From Acidobacteriota bacterium (GTDB lineage Bacteria > Acidobacteriota > Vicinamibacteria > Vicinamibacterales > JAHECP01): a stretch of DNA of 63,379 bases. The translations under genes and the position numbers were made by a program. The stretch spans positions 1 to 63,379 of the forward strand of contig JAHECP010000013.1 of assembly GCA_024641665.1 (NCBI GenBank). Reading direction: 5' to 3'. Shown in pieces: positions 53,307 to 61,809 of the stretch (positions are counted from its first letter, which is position 1; every line of letters starts with the position of its first letter). The notes beneath the pieces were generated by a model. That model was not told where the DNA came from, did not search any database, and saw only the letters and a list, made by a program, of their open reading frames with translations.

Positions 53307-55982
53307 CTACCGACCGATCCAGTACGATACCTTCACCAGAAGGACGTCATCGGCGGGCGCGCCGAACAGCGCGCGTGTGTCACGGCCCAGCGAGAAGTCG
53401 CCTGGATGGGAGTTGTCCTCCCGCTGCTCGGTCCAGACGAGGTAGAGCGTGGAGCCAGGACGCCACTCCCAGCGGAAGATGGCGTTGAGGCGCAAGGATT
53501 TGAAGTTGAAGTCCGGGTTCGTGAGGGTGAAGGCGGGCGCAGCGCCCGCGCCATCTGGATCGATGCGGTAGGTTCCGACGGCCGGGTCGAAAGCAATGGT
53601 GCTGCCGTGGTCGCCATACCGGAGAAAGTCGAAGGTGGCGGGTCGCGCCAGGTGCTTGAAACCCCAATAGTCTCCCGCGGCAAGCAGCGGCTGCGCGTAG
53701 ACCTGCAGCGAGACGCGCGGCGTCAGCACCCAGTTGACCCGTGTGGACATCGAGAGCTCCGTCCGATCCAGGTCGGAGAAGACGTAGCGCGCGCCGTAGG
53801 TGTCCGTCGCCGTCGCGTCGGTCACCGTCTGCACGTACTGGGCGATCGAGTGCGAGCGGCTCAGCGACGGGCCGACCGACACGCTGATCGATGGCACCGG
53901 CTTGATGGAGACCGTCAGATACGGGAACACGCCCCACCCGCCGAACTCGTTCCATGAGTACGACGCGCCGGCGTCGAACGACAGCGTCTTTCGCGAGTCG
54001 CTCGACCCATAGAGGCTGACGTTCCCCCCGGCTGGCGACGTCATGATCGGGCCACCCCGAGTCAACCAGCTGTCGAGCGTCCGACGGTGAAGCCCGGCCG
54101 AGGCGCCCAGCGTCCAGTAGTTGAGGAACTCCAGGTAGCCGCTCGCGTTCCATCCATCGCCCTGCACACGCCGGTCGAAGTCCCACGTCCACCACTTGGC
54201 CACCCACAGGTTTCGGCTGCGCGTGAAGCGGTCCGGCGTCGGCTTGCGCCACAGCAGGACCCCATGCGCGCCGGCGATGCCGGCGTTCCAGGTGAACCCG
54301 AGGTCGCCCGACTCGAACCCCGGGCTGACCCCCCAGAGTGCGGCGTTCACCTGCCAGAGGCCGCTGTTGCGATTCAGGTTCACGCGTCCGGCCCAGCCTG
54401 ACAGGCTGGTCGCAGTCGGATCGAGGCGGTACGCGTCCGGCCGCTGGAAGTACCGCTGCGGAGCACGCTGCACCCGGTCGAGCGCGGCGCTCCCGCCGCT
54501 GACGCGGCTGCCGGCCATCATGCCGGTCACGACCCAGTCGCGCTTCGCGTCGAGAAACCGGTACGCATCGCCGCCGATCACCACCGCGCGGCTGGCGAGC
54601 TGATCGCGGAGCTCGGAGGTGCCGAGATCGCGCTCGACGGTGGTGGCCAGCACGCCGAAGCCGCCGGCGCCCATCTCGCGCTGGACCCGGCCCACGAAGT
54701 AATTCGTCAGCGGCTCGACCTCCACGCGGCTGCCCTGCCCGTCGTTCCACAGCCGCGCGTACTCCCGGTCCGCGACCGCCTCAAGGAGCCCGAGGGTCCA
54801 GCCGCTGGCCGTCTTGCCCGTCAGCTTCGCGGCGCCGAGGATGGTCGACGACGGCGGCCGATCGACGAACTGCGCTGAGGCTGGGCCCTGCGGCGGCCGG
54901 CCGATCCGCCGGGAATAGAAGAGGGTCGGTTCGGAATTGTTGAAGCCCCAGAAAGAGTTCGCCCCGCCGCGCCCGAAGTTGTCGAAGATCTGCGCTCCTT
55001 CGATGAAGAACGGCCGGCGTTCCTCGAAGTAGGTTTCGAAAGCGGTCAGGTTGACCACCGCCGGGTCCACCTCCACCTGACCGAAATCGGGGTTCACCGT
55101 CGCGTCCAGCGTCAGGCTCGTCGTGAGACCGTACTTGAGATCGGCGCCCAGGCCGCCGAATGCCCGCGCCCCGTCGTTGAACGGATCGCCGGGTGACGAG
55201 GGCGCGACGAACTCGCCGCGCGCGACCGCGTACGGCAGCAGCTCCACTCGTCGCGCCGGATGGAGACCCGTCATCCCGGTGAGGTGGGCCATCCGCGACG
55301 CGAGCCCACTCTCCTTCTTCGGGACGAGTGCCAGCCAGTCCGACTCGTTCTTCCGTTGGATGAACCGCGAGGCGTTCAGGCCCCACACATCGTGATCGGT
55401 CCCGGAGAACCGCAGCTGCGACAGCGGGATCCGCATCTCCACCGTCCAGCCCTTCTCGTCGATCAACACCGCCGCGTCCCACACGGCGTCCCAGGAACTG
55501 TCGGTCCAGGAGTCGTTGTAGATAATGGCGTCGGCGAGCGAGCCGGCGGCGCTGACCTGAAACTGCGCGCCTGTGAGGTGATCGTAGCGCGGGTCGAGAT
55601 AGATCGTGAACCGGTCGGCGTCCGCGGTCGTGTCTCGGCGGGACAGGCGGCGTCCGATGCGGCGCGGCTCGTGATCGTACAGCCGTACGCCGACGTAGAT
55701 CGCCTCGTCGTCGAACACGATGCGCAGTTCGGTGCCCTCGGATGCGGGCTGGCCTTCGTCTGGATCGCGCTGGAAGAACTCGGCCGCCGGCGCCGCGGCG
55801 CTCCAGGCCTGATCGTCGAGCCGCCCGTCGATCCGCGGCGGCTGCGCGACGCGGACCGCCTGCACGGACGGAACGGCGCCGTGGGGGTCCGAGCCGCTGG
55901 ACCCGGCCTGTGTGAAGCCGAGCGTTCCCGAGAAGACGACACCCGCGCCGGCGAGCAACGCTTGCAGCAGCGCGCAGCGCAT
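53307..55982 (-). CDS. DUF5916/carbohydrate-binding family 9-like outer-membrane protein
   Basis: An 891-residue exported protein. After the signal peptide comes a CBM9-like domain (about 45-200: RIDGRLDDQAWSAAAPAAEF, VFDDEAIYVGVRLYDHEP, GWTVEMRIPLSQLRFSG). A long beta-strand-rich DUF5916 barrel follows (VNPDFGQVEVDPAVVNLTAF, ERRPFFIEGAQIF), ending TLYLVWTEQRED and VLLVKVSYWIGR. The C-terminal pattern fits an outer-membrane barrel. The family is common in Acidobacteria and Bacteroidota near peptide or glycan uptake genes; the substrate is unknown. AAGGG precedes the ATG. It lies between R2 with its tRNA half and the methyltransferase-like gene. Confidence 0.85.
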   Translation of the reverse strand: MRCALLQALLAGAGVVFSGTLGFTQAGSSGSDPHGAVPSVQAVRVAQPPRIDGRLDDQAWSAAAPAAEFFQRDPDEGQPASEGTELRIVFDDEAIYVGVRLYDHEPRRIGRRLSRRDTTADADRFTIYLDPRYDHLTGAQFQVSAAGSLADAIIYNDSWTDSSWDAVWDAAVLIDEKGWTVEMRIPLSQLRFSGTDHDVWGLNASRFIQRKNESDWLALVPKKESGLASRMAHLTGMTGLHPARRVELLPYAVARGEFVAPSSPGDPFNDGARAFGGLGADLKYGLTTSLTLDATVNPDFGQVEVDPAVVNLTAFETYFEERRPFFIEGAQIFDNFGRGGANSFWGFNNSEPTLFYSRRIGRPPQGPASAQFVDRPPSSTILGAAKLTGKTASGWTLGLLEAVADREYARLWNDGQGSRVEVEPLTNYFVGRVQREMGAGGFGVLATTVERDLGTSELRDQLASRAVVIGGDAYRFLDAKRDWVVTGMMAGSRVSGGSAALDRVQRAPQRYFQRPDAYRLDPTATSLSGWAGRVNLNRNSGLWQVNAALWGVSPGFESGDLGFTWNAGIAGAHGVLLWRKPTPDRFTRSRNLWVAKWWTWDFDRRVQGDGWNASGYLEFLNYWTLGASAGLHRRTLDSWLTRGGPIMTSPAGGNVSLYGSSDSRKTLSFDAGASYSWNEFGGWGVFPYLTVSIKPVPSISVSVGPSLSRSHSIAQYVQTVTDATATDTYGARYVFSDLDRTELSMSTRVNWVLTPRVSLQVYAQPLLAAGDYWGFKHLARPATFDFLRYGDHGSTIAFDPAVGTYRIDPDGAGAAPAFTLTNPDFNFKSLRLNAIFRWEWRPGSTLYLVWTEQREDNSHPGDFSLGRDTRALFGAPADDVLLVKVSYWIGR

Positions 55983-56474
55983 AGACCCTTAGACGCCATC
56001 TAGCCCAACGAAGTTGGGCATCGCTCACGTGACAGCCCGAGCATCACGGATCGACGGCCAGTCCGATGTTCAAAGGTCGAAGCACGCAGCCTTCAGCCAA
56101 AGGGCGGCGAGGACCCTGGTTCAGCGATTGTGAGGGCGAGAAGCACGGAAGCTCCGGATTGTGAGGCGGTGGGCCCCATGATCATCGGTCGCATAGGCCA
56201 GTGGTCGCCCCTGGTCCGCGGCAGCTCTCTCCAAACACTGCGGCGTCCAGCCAGCGGGCCGGGTCTGTCCCGATGAAGAACGACATCGAGATTCGAGCGG
56301 AAGTCCGAGTGTGTCGACTGTGAGCAGCAACGCCCCTCCGCCACCCTCGGGGGTCCCATGGCGCGGATCGATTTGTCGGCAGGCGTGAAGATCTGAACCT
56401 ACGCCCCGTTGTTGCTGCCGCACCTTTGACAAACACTCCCGAGAGAATGCGATGATGGACTCGTCGGCTGCACC
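55983..56474. other. Intergenic stretch, no gene seen
   Basis: About 490 bp between the DUF5916 gene (minus) and the ICMT-like gene (plus). Both strands have only frames without family resemblance or usable ribosome sites. The two promoters must lie here, but no clear -35/-10 pair or dyad stood out by eye. Confidence 0.4.
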
Positions 56475-57149
56475 ATGAGCGTCAATGCCAAAGCGTGGCT
56501 CAGTCTGTTTGTTGTCACCCTCGTTATCGGGCTCCTGTTGTTTGTTCCTGCGGGGACGGTTCACTATTGGCAAGCCTGCGTGTACGTCAGCATCTACTTC
56601 ACCGCGTCGTTCTCCATCCTTCTCTACCTGGCGAGACGCGACCCTGCACTCCTCAGGCGTCGAATGAGAGGAGGTCCGACTGCAGAAAAGAGCAAGCCGC
56701 AACGAGCCATCATGCTCCTCGCGTCCCTCGGGTTCATCGCCGCGATGGTGGTGCCGGCGGTCGACCACCGGTTCGGATGGTCGAGGGTCCCGATTTACGC
56801 CGTCATCCTGGGCGACATCCTGACCTCGCTGTGGTTCTGCATGATGTTTCTCGTCTTCCGCGAGAACACCTTCAGTGCCGCGACCATCCAGATTGCCGAA
56901 GGCCAGACGGTCATCTCCACGGGTCCGTATGCGATCGTGCGCCATCCGATGTATGCAGGAGGGCTGTTCTCGTTCATCGGCACCCCGCTGGCACTGGGCT
57001 CATGGTGGGGACTCCTGGCTCTGGTTGTCGTGCTCCCGGCTCTCATCTGGCGGCTCTTGGACGAGGAGAGGTTTCTACGAGGCAATCTTCAAGGCTACAC
57101 GGAGTATGCCGAACGCGTTCGTTATCGGCTGATACCAGGCGTGTTCTGA
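56475..57149 (+). CDS. Isoprenylcysteine carboxyl methyltransferase-like membrane protein
   Basis: A 224-residue membrane protein of the ICMT/phospholipid methyltransferase (PEMT) group. Early helices are LFVVTLVIGLLLFVPAG and VYVSIYFTASFSILLYLA. The SAM-binding half has VISTGPYAIVRHPMYAGGL, in which the RHPxYxG motif is diagnostic, and the end has LLDEERFLRGNLQGYTEYAE and VRYRLIPGVF. It would methylate a membrane-embedded thiol, lipid or isoprenoid. It lies between repeats R2 and R3. A link to the ispH cassette through isoprenoids is tempting but unsupported. Confidence 0.82.
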   Translation: MSVNAKAWLSLFVVTLVIGLLLFVPAGTVHYWQACVYVSIYFTASFSILLYLARRDPALLRRRMRGGPTAEKSKPQRAIMLLASLGFIAAMVVPAVDHRFGWSRVPIYAVILGDILTSLWFCMMFLVFRENTFSAATIQIAEGQTVISTGPYAIVRHPMYAGGLFSFIGTPLALGSWWGLLALVVVLPALIWRLLDEERFLRGNLQGYTEYAERVRYRLIPGVF

Positions 57150-57178
57150 GTCCGCGCGGCGATGTTCGATCGCCAGCG

Positions 57179-57404
57179 GCAGGAACCGACGACTCATGTG
57201 ACCGGTGATCAGCGGCATTTTCGACGTGTCGCAGCGGTCCTCGAAAACATGCGTTCCGCAAATTGCTCAGCAAGACCGTCGATCGCCAATTCGGAGAGTT
57301 CTGGCCCACGCTCGCAAGACCGGTCGCTCTTTTCGATGGACCTTCGCCAGCGATTTCGGTGCGGCAACGGAGCTCGCGAATTCTCTAGGAAATGGCGCGT
57401 CCGG
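57179..57404. repeat. 226-bp repeat R, copy 3 (diverged)
   Basis: Clearly related to R1 and R2 in order and ends (ACCGGTGATCA near the left, CTCGCGAATTCTCTAGGAAA and GGCGCGTCCGG at the right) but with many substitutions. A 72-nt inner part aligns to R1 without gaps. It has the same orientation as R1 and R2. It is followed after about 150 bp by another tRNA-Arg 3' half. Greater divergence means it is the oldest of the three. Confidence 0.65.
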
Positions 57405-57411
57405 CCCACCT

Positions 57412-57474
57412 TCCGCCTTCGCGCTTCGGCGCTACGGCGGACAGGTCGCAGCTTCGGCGCGGCTTGCCAGGACT
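57412..57474. repeat. Repeat shared with the 3' end of the damaged tRNA
   Basis: CGCCTTCGCGCTTCGGCGCT and the following ACGGCGGACAGGTCG, AGCTTCGGCGCGGCTTGCCA, GGACTCG match 49062-49121 with few changes. At 49.1 kb the end of this repeat forms the wrong 3' acceptor of the tRNA-like sequence, so it replaced the original tRNA end. Repeat S (57494-57535) follows here and precedes there. Confidence 0.65.
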
Positions 57475-57493
57475 CGGAACCGCTCGCAACGAG

Positions 57494-57535
57494 CACAGCG
57501 AGTTGCGGCGCTTCCCCGCAGGACTGCCGGGGGCA
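57494..57535. repeat. Dispersed repeat S, copy 2
   Basis: CACAGCGAGTTGCGGCGCTT followed by CCCCGCAGGACTGCCGGGGG, matching copies at 48935-48974 and 62941-62979. It stands between the tRNA-end repeat and a short perfect hairpin (CCACCTCGC-GAA-GCGAGGTGG, 57537-57557) that abuts the tRNA 3' half. Confidence 0.6.
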
Positions 57536-57554
57536 GCCACCTCGCGAAGCGAGG

Positions 57555-57600
57555 TGGCGCGCCCGGTAGGACTCGAACCTGCGACCCTCGGCTGAGAAGG
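57555..57600 (-). pseudogene. tRNA-Arg(TCT) 3' half, second
   Basis: The minus strand reads CCTTCTCAGCC (anticodon TCT), then GAGGGTCGCAGGTTCGAGTC and CTACCGGGCGCGCCA. The T-stem has one mismatch, and the anticodon loop has CTTCTCA, not CTTCTAA. The 5' half is absent. The CCA end runs directly into a 9-bp hairpin instead of repeat R. Confidence 0.72.
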
Positions 57601-57775
57601 GTGAATGCGTGTGCGCTAACCTGTTGCCCATGAATCACTTTCTGGCGCCGCCACGCGGGTGGTCCACGCGTGTCTGGCCACTTCTCTCCCGCTCTCCCGC
57701 CCCCGACCGCGCCAGCACTAAGACAGCAGCCTGCCCGTGCGGCGCAGTAGAATGACCGCACCCGTCGAGTTCCAC

Positions 57776-57841
57776 ATGGCCCTCGCCTCCGGCACTCGCC
57801 TCGGCCCGTATGAGATCACCGCGCAGATTGGCGTCGGCGGC
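57776..57841 (+). pseudogene. N-terminal stub of a Pkn-type Ser/Thr protein kinase
   Basis: Twenty-two codons reading SGTRLGPYEITAQIGVGG, the start of an acidobacterial Pkn kinase up to the glycine loop, and then unrelated sequence (LPDGIVAELTP). It resembles the stub at 18165-18260 but is not a copy of it. Both break inside or just after the ATP loop. Confidence 0.6.
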
Positions 57842-58090
57842 TTGCCGGACGGCATCGTTGCCGAACTCACTCCCTTCGTCCCCGAACTGGGGGAGTTCGC
57901 ACGAACCGGAACCGCGAAATGCCGCGTTCACGGTTGCCTCACCGTAGAAAGCGACCTGGCTCACGACTGGTCCTTCCTCGAATCGGCTTGGCGAGCCCGA
58001 AGCCATTTCCGGGAGGGTGATGGTGGGGAGTGAGGAATCGGGCTCCGGGGACGGCATCCAGGAGGCCGGGCGCTGCGAACGTGGAGGTGG

Positions 58091-58410
58091 CGGTTATCGG
58101 ACCGTATTCGGGTTCATCGGTCTCGTCCTGCCTGTGAGCTGGGGGGTCATGTTTGCCTTGGGGGTCGGGCGGTCGCCGACCGCTACGGCGGTTGCCATGA
58201 CCTGCCCCATGTTGGTGGCGGCGCTGTTCCTCTCCCTCGAGGGCAAGGCTGCCTGGTCCGCCGTGGGGTGGAGGCCACCTGGATGGATCTATGGTGCTCG
58301 GGAACCTGGTGAGCGGGGTCTTTGGAATCCTCTTTCTGGCCCTTCTGGCCCGGCGGGATCGCCGGAGCGCCACGTCTGAACTCCGCTCCGAGTACGGCCG
58401 GAGAGAATAG
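58091..58410 (+). pseudogene. Small membrane protein, frameshifted
   Basis: One frame gives hydrophobic TVFGFIGLVLPVSWGVMFAL and VAMTCPMLVAALFLSLEGKA. After about 58270 the sensible reading moves to another frame, LGNLVSGVFGILFLALLARR, ending with a charged tail and a TAG near 58410. Together this resembles a four-helix membrane protein with one frameshift. The family is not recognised and the start is unclear. Confidence 0.35.
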
Positions 58411-58454
58411 GGAGTGCGGAGGCGGTGGCGACCGATCGTCGAGGAGGTCACGCA

Positions 58455-59257
58455 ATGAAATCCCACGCAATCCCCCTGGCAGCCTTCCTCTTCATCACGG
58501 CCTTGTGCACCGCGACCGATGCACAGAACCGGCCCGACCTGTCCCTGAGAGAGACGTTCGACCTCTACGTGCGATCGATTCAGCAATCCGACATCGACGC
58601 GCTCTTCTCGACGGTCACGAACGAACCCCGAGTGACCTTCCTCACCAGCACCGGGCGGTTGATCGACTCCCGCGAGGGCTACTACCGGTTCCACCAGGAC
58701 TGGTTCAAGGAGACCGGTTGGGAGATGCCGGTCGAGCTTCTGGAAGTACGCGAGGGGGCAGACTACGGCTCCACCCTCGCGATCTTCCACTACCGGCAAA
58801 AGCAGCCCGATGGGCGCGTGCAGGCCGCGCCAGGCTCGACCGTCTCAAGGATGAGGCGCTCGAGTGGTACATCGAGCGCTACAAGGGCAAGGGGGCGCGC
58901 GACGAAGGCGCGATCCAGAAGCTGCGCCAGTCTCTCCAGGAGCAGATCGCGAACGCCCTCTCGGCTCCCGTCTATGTCGCCGTCCTGGTCGATTCGACCT
59001 CGGCGTACCCGGAGTACGTGATGACGGATGGCGCCCTCGCGGCGGAGAACCTGATGCTCGCGGCGCGCGCGCTCGGGTACGGCACGGGCTTCTTCACGAC
59101 GTTCTTCCCCGAGGCCCGGATGAAGGCGTTCTTCCAGATTCCCGATCGGTACAAGCTCGTGTGCTTCACGCCGATCGGGGTGCCCGAGGAGTGGCCGACG
59201 ACGCCGGAGAAGAAGAGTCTGGACGGGATTGTCGTCTACGAGTCGTTCCGGAGGTGA
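58455..59257 (+). pseudogene. SnoaL-like/nitroreductase fusion, right copy, broken
   Basis: The signal peptide and SnoaL-like domain match the left copy closely (start ATG 58455 after GAGGAGG). After GRVQA at 58825 the sequence jumps to the equivalent of LDRLEGEAVEWY, dropping 286 nt of the left copy (its 6781-7066). As 286 is not a multiple of three, the rest (ALEWYIERYKGKGARDE, to GIVVYESFRR) is out of frame. The lost part contains the FMN-binding RRTVRKY and AGNQQPW motifs. It leads the right-arm unit and lies 26 nt before the permease. Confidence 0.88.
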
Positions 59258-59282
59258 GTGGCACGAGCGGAGGGCGATTACG

Positions 59283-61718
59283 ATGGAGACCATTGCCCGA
59301 GACCTGCGTCAGGCCCTGCGCGGCCTCAGGACGCGCCCGACGTTCGCGCTGCTGGCCGTCCTCGTTCTGGCCCTGGGCATTGGCGCCAACAGCGCGGTCT
59401 TCAGCGTCCTCGATGGCGTGATCCTGCGCCCGCTCGGCTATCCGGATCCCGGCCGGCTGATGTTCATCAGCAGCCGGTTCCCGGCGCTCGGGCTCGACCG
59501 GTTCTGGGTGTCGGCGCCAGAGTTCCTCGAGCTGCGCGAGTGGAGCCGATCGTTCGAGAGCCTCGGGGCCTACCGGATCGGCGCGGTCAACCTGGGCTCC
59601 GACACGCCGAGCCGTCCTGTGACGGCTCTCGTCAGCGATGACCTGCTCACGACGCTCGGCGTGCCGCCCCTGCGTGGTCGAGCCTTCACGCGCTCGGACA
59701 CCAGACCGGGCGCCGAACCCGTCGCCGTCCTCTCGTACGAGCTCTGGCGGCGTTCGTTCAGCGGCGACGAGCACGTGTTGGGGCGGGTCGTCCCGGTCGA
59801 TGGGGTCCCAACACGCATCGTCGGCATCATGCCGCCAGGCTTCGACGTGCACGACGAGCGGGTCGAGCTGTGGCGGCCGCTCACCCTGGACCCTGCAAAC
59901 GCGGGCGCGCGCGCGCGCCACTTCCTGTATCTCATCGGCCGGCTGAAGAGGGGCGTGACGCTGTCTCAAGCGCGCGTCGAGCTCGGCACGCTGCTCGCCC
60001 AGTGGCCGCAGCGCGTGCCGGAGGGCCACACGCCGGACTCGACCGACCATCCGCTGCAGATCGCCGGCCTTCAGGGCGACGTCGTGGGCGGCGCGCGTGC
60101 CGCGCTCTGGCTTCTCCAGGGCGCGGTGGGGTTCGTGCTGCTGATCGCCTGCGCCAACCTCGCGAGCCTGCTGCTCGCGCGAGCGGAGTCACGCCAGAAG
60201 GAGCTGGCCGTGCGAACGGCCCTGGGAGCCAGCCGCGTCCGCCTGCTCCGTCAGTTCCTCACCGAGGGCCTCGTGCTCGCGCTGCCTGGCGCCACCCTCG
60301 GTCTGGCGGTCGCGACGGCCGGCCTGCGCGTGCTGTTGGCGGCCAACCCGCGAAGCATCCCGCGAGCGGTCGACATTCGGCTCGATGCGCCGGTGTTGCT
60401 CGTCACCCTTGGGGTGGCCGTCGCGACCGGCATCGTGTTTGCCCTTGCACCGCTGGCGCAACTGACGGCCAAGCGAGTGGCGGTGTCCCTCAAGGAGTCG
60501 GCGGCGGGTGCCGGTGCAGCCGGCGCGCGGGTGCGGAACGGCCTCGTCGCGGCCGAGGTGGCCCTGGCACTCGTCCTGGTCGTGGGCGCGGGCCTGCTGC
60601 TGCGCAGCGTGGGGAACTTGCTGCGCGTGGACGCCGGCTTCGACCGCAGCCACCTGGTCACCTTCAGTGTCGTCTTGCCGGGCGCCACCTATCGGGACCC
60701 GCAGACGCGGGCGGACCTCTTCGATCGACTGCTGGCACGGCTCTCGGCGCTTCCAGGCGTCCAGGCCGCGGCGGCGATGGCCGGGCTGCCGCCGCGCCGC
60801 CCCGTCGACGCCCGCGATGTCCGCTTCGAGGACACGGCGGCCCCATCGCTTCGGCCGCGCGACACGGTCGACTACTTCCAGGTCGCCACGACCGACTACC
60901 TGCGGACCATGGGTATCCCAATCGTGCAGGGACGCGGCTTCACCCCGTCCGACGCGTCCGGCGCACCGGTCGTGCTGGTCAACCAGGCGCTGGTGCGGGC
61001 GTTCTTCGGGGGCCGGACGCCGGTCGGTCGCCGCATTCTCATTGGTGGACCGGGCACAGCCTGGTTCACCATCATCGGCGTCGTCAAGGACGTGAAGCAG
61101 GAAGGGGTGGATGCGAAGACCGGCACGGAGATCTGTTTTCTCGCGGAACAACTTCCGAGGATCGTTCAGGAGATGCCCGCCGGCATGAACGTCGTGATGC
61201 GCACGTCGCTGCCGGCCGACTCGCTCGGAGCGTCTGTCTCGCAGACCGTGCGTGCGCTCGACCGCTCGCTTCCGGTCGTCGGTTTCCGGACGATGGACGA
61301 GGTGTTTGCAGAGTCGGTGGCTCGGCCCCGGTTCGTGGCCACCGTGCTGGGGGTCTTCGCAGGACTCGCGCTCCTGCTGGCGGCGGCGGGGACCTACGGC
61401 GTTCTGTCGTACTCGGTGACCCGGCGTCGGCGTGAAATCGCCATCCGGATGGCGCTCGGCGCGAGCCGCCGGGCGGTGTTGGGACTGGTCCTGGGCCAGG
61501 CGCTGCGATTCACGGTCGCGGGCGTCGTCGTGGGGATGGTCGCCGGCCTTGCCCTGACGCGCCTGCTTCAGTCGTGGCTGTTCGACTTGCGTCCGTTCGA
61601 TCCGGCGACGTTCGCCGGTGTGGCCGGCTTCGTCACCGTCGTGGCGTTCGTCGCGTCTGTGATGCCGGCGTACCGGGCCGCACGTGTCGATCCGGGAACC
61701 GTTCTGCGCGAGCCGTGA
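59283..61718 (+). CDS. ADOP-family permease, right copy, intact
   Basis: An 811-residue full-length ADOP permease: TM1 LLAVLVLALGIGANSAVFSV, a first periplasmic domain, FtsX block 1 (FVLLIACANLASLLLARAES, RQKELAVRTALGASRVRLL), a second periplasmic domain (FEDTAAPSLRPRDTVDYFQV) and FtsX block 2 (GTYGVLSYSVTRRRREIAIR), ending DPGTVLREP. The start at 59283 (after GCGGAGGG) aligns with the left copy. Residues 88-456 are the part missing from the left copy. It follows the broken nitroreductase by 26 nt and precedes CPBP by 91 nt. Confidence 0.88.
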   Translation: METIARDLRQALRGLRTRPTFALLAVLVLALGIGANSAVFSVLDGVILRPLGYPDPGRLMFISSRFPALGLDRFWVSAPEFLELREWSRSFESLGAYRIGAVNLGSDTPSRPVTALVSDDLLTTLGVPPLRGRAFTRSDTRPGAEPVAVLSYELWRRSFSGDEHVLGRVVPVDGVPTRIVGIMPPGFDVHDERVELWRPLTLDPANAGARARHFLYLIGRLKRGVTLSQARVELGTLLAQWPQRVPEGHTPDSTDHPLQIAGLQGDVVGGARAALWLLQGAVGFVLLIACANLASLLLARAESRQKELAVRTALGASRVRLLRQFLTEGLVLALPGATLGLAVATAGLRVLLAANPRSIPRAVDIRLDAPVLLVTLGVAVATGIVFALAPLAQLTAKRVAVSLKESAAGAGAAGARVRNGLVAAEVALALVLVVGAGLLLRSVGNLLRVDAGFDRSHLVTFSVVLPGATYRDPQTRADLFDRLLARLSALPGVQAAAAMAGLPPRRPVDARDVRFEDTAAPSLRPRDTVDYFQVATTDYLRTMGIPIVQGRGFTPSDASGAPVVLVNQALVRAFFGGRTPVGRRILIGGPGTAWFTIIGVVKDVKQEGVDAKTGTEICFLAEQLPRIVQEMPAGMNVVMRTSLPADSLGASVSQTVRALDRSLPVVGFRTMDEVFAESVARPRFVATVLGVFAGLALLLAAAGTYGVLSYSVTRRRREIAIRMALGASRRAVLGLVLGQALRFTVAGVVVGMVAGLALTRLLQSWLFDLRPFDPATFAGVAGFVTVVAFVASVMPAYRAARVDPGTVLREP

Positions 61719-61809
61719 TTCGGGACCGCGCGGTTTCGCGACTGTTCCGACCGATACTTCGCGATCCGCTGTGCGCATCCCCGCAGACCCTCATGATCCG
61801 GTGAATTGC

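Noticed and set aside
56121-56945. Minus-strand gene opposite the ICMT-like gene
   Set aside because: No family features, antisense to a clear methyltransferase.
57737-58033. Complete small protein on the plus strand
   Set aside because: Only 22 residues resemble a kinase start; the rest is unlike any protein and reads across unrelated sequence.
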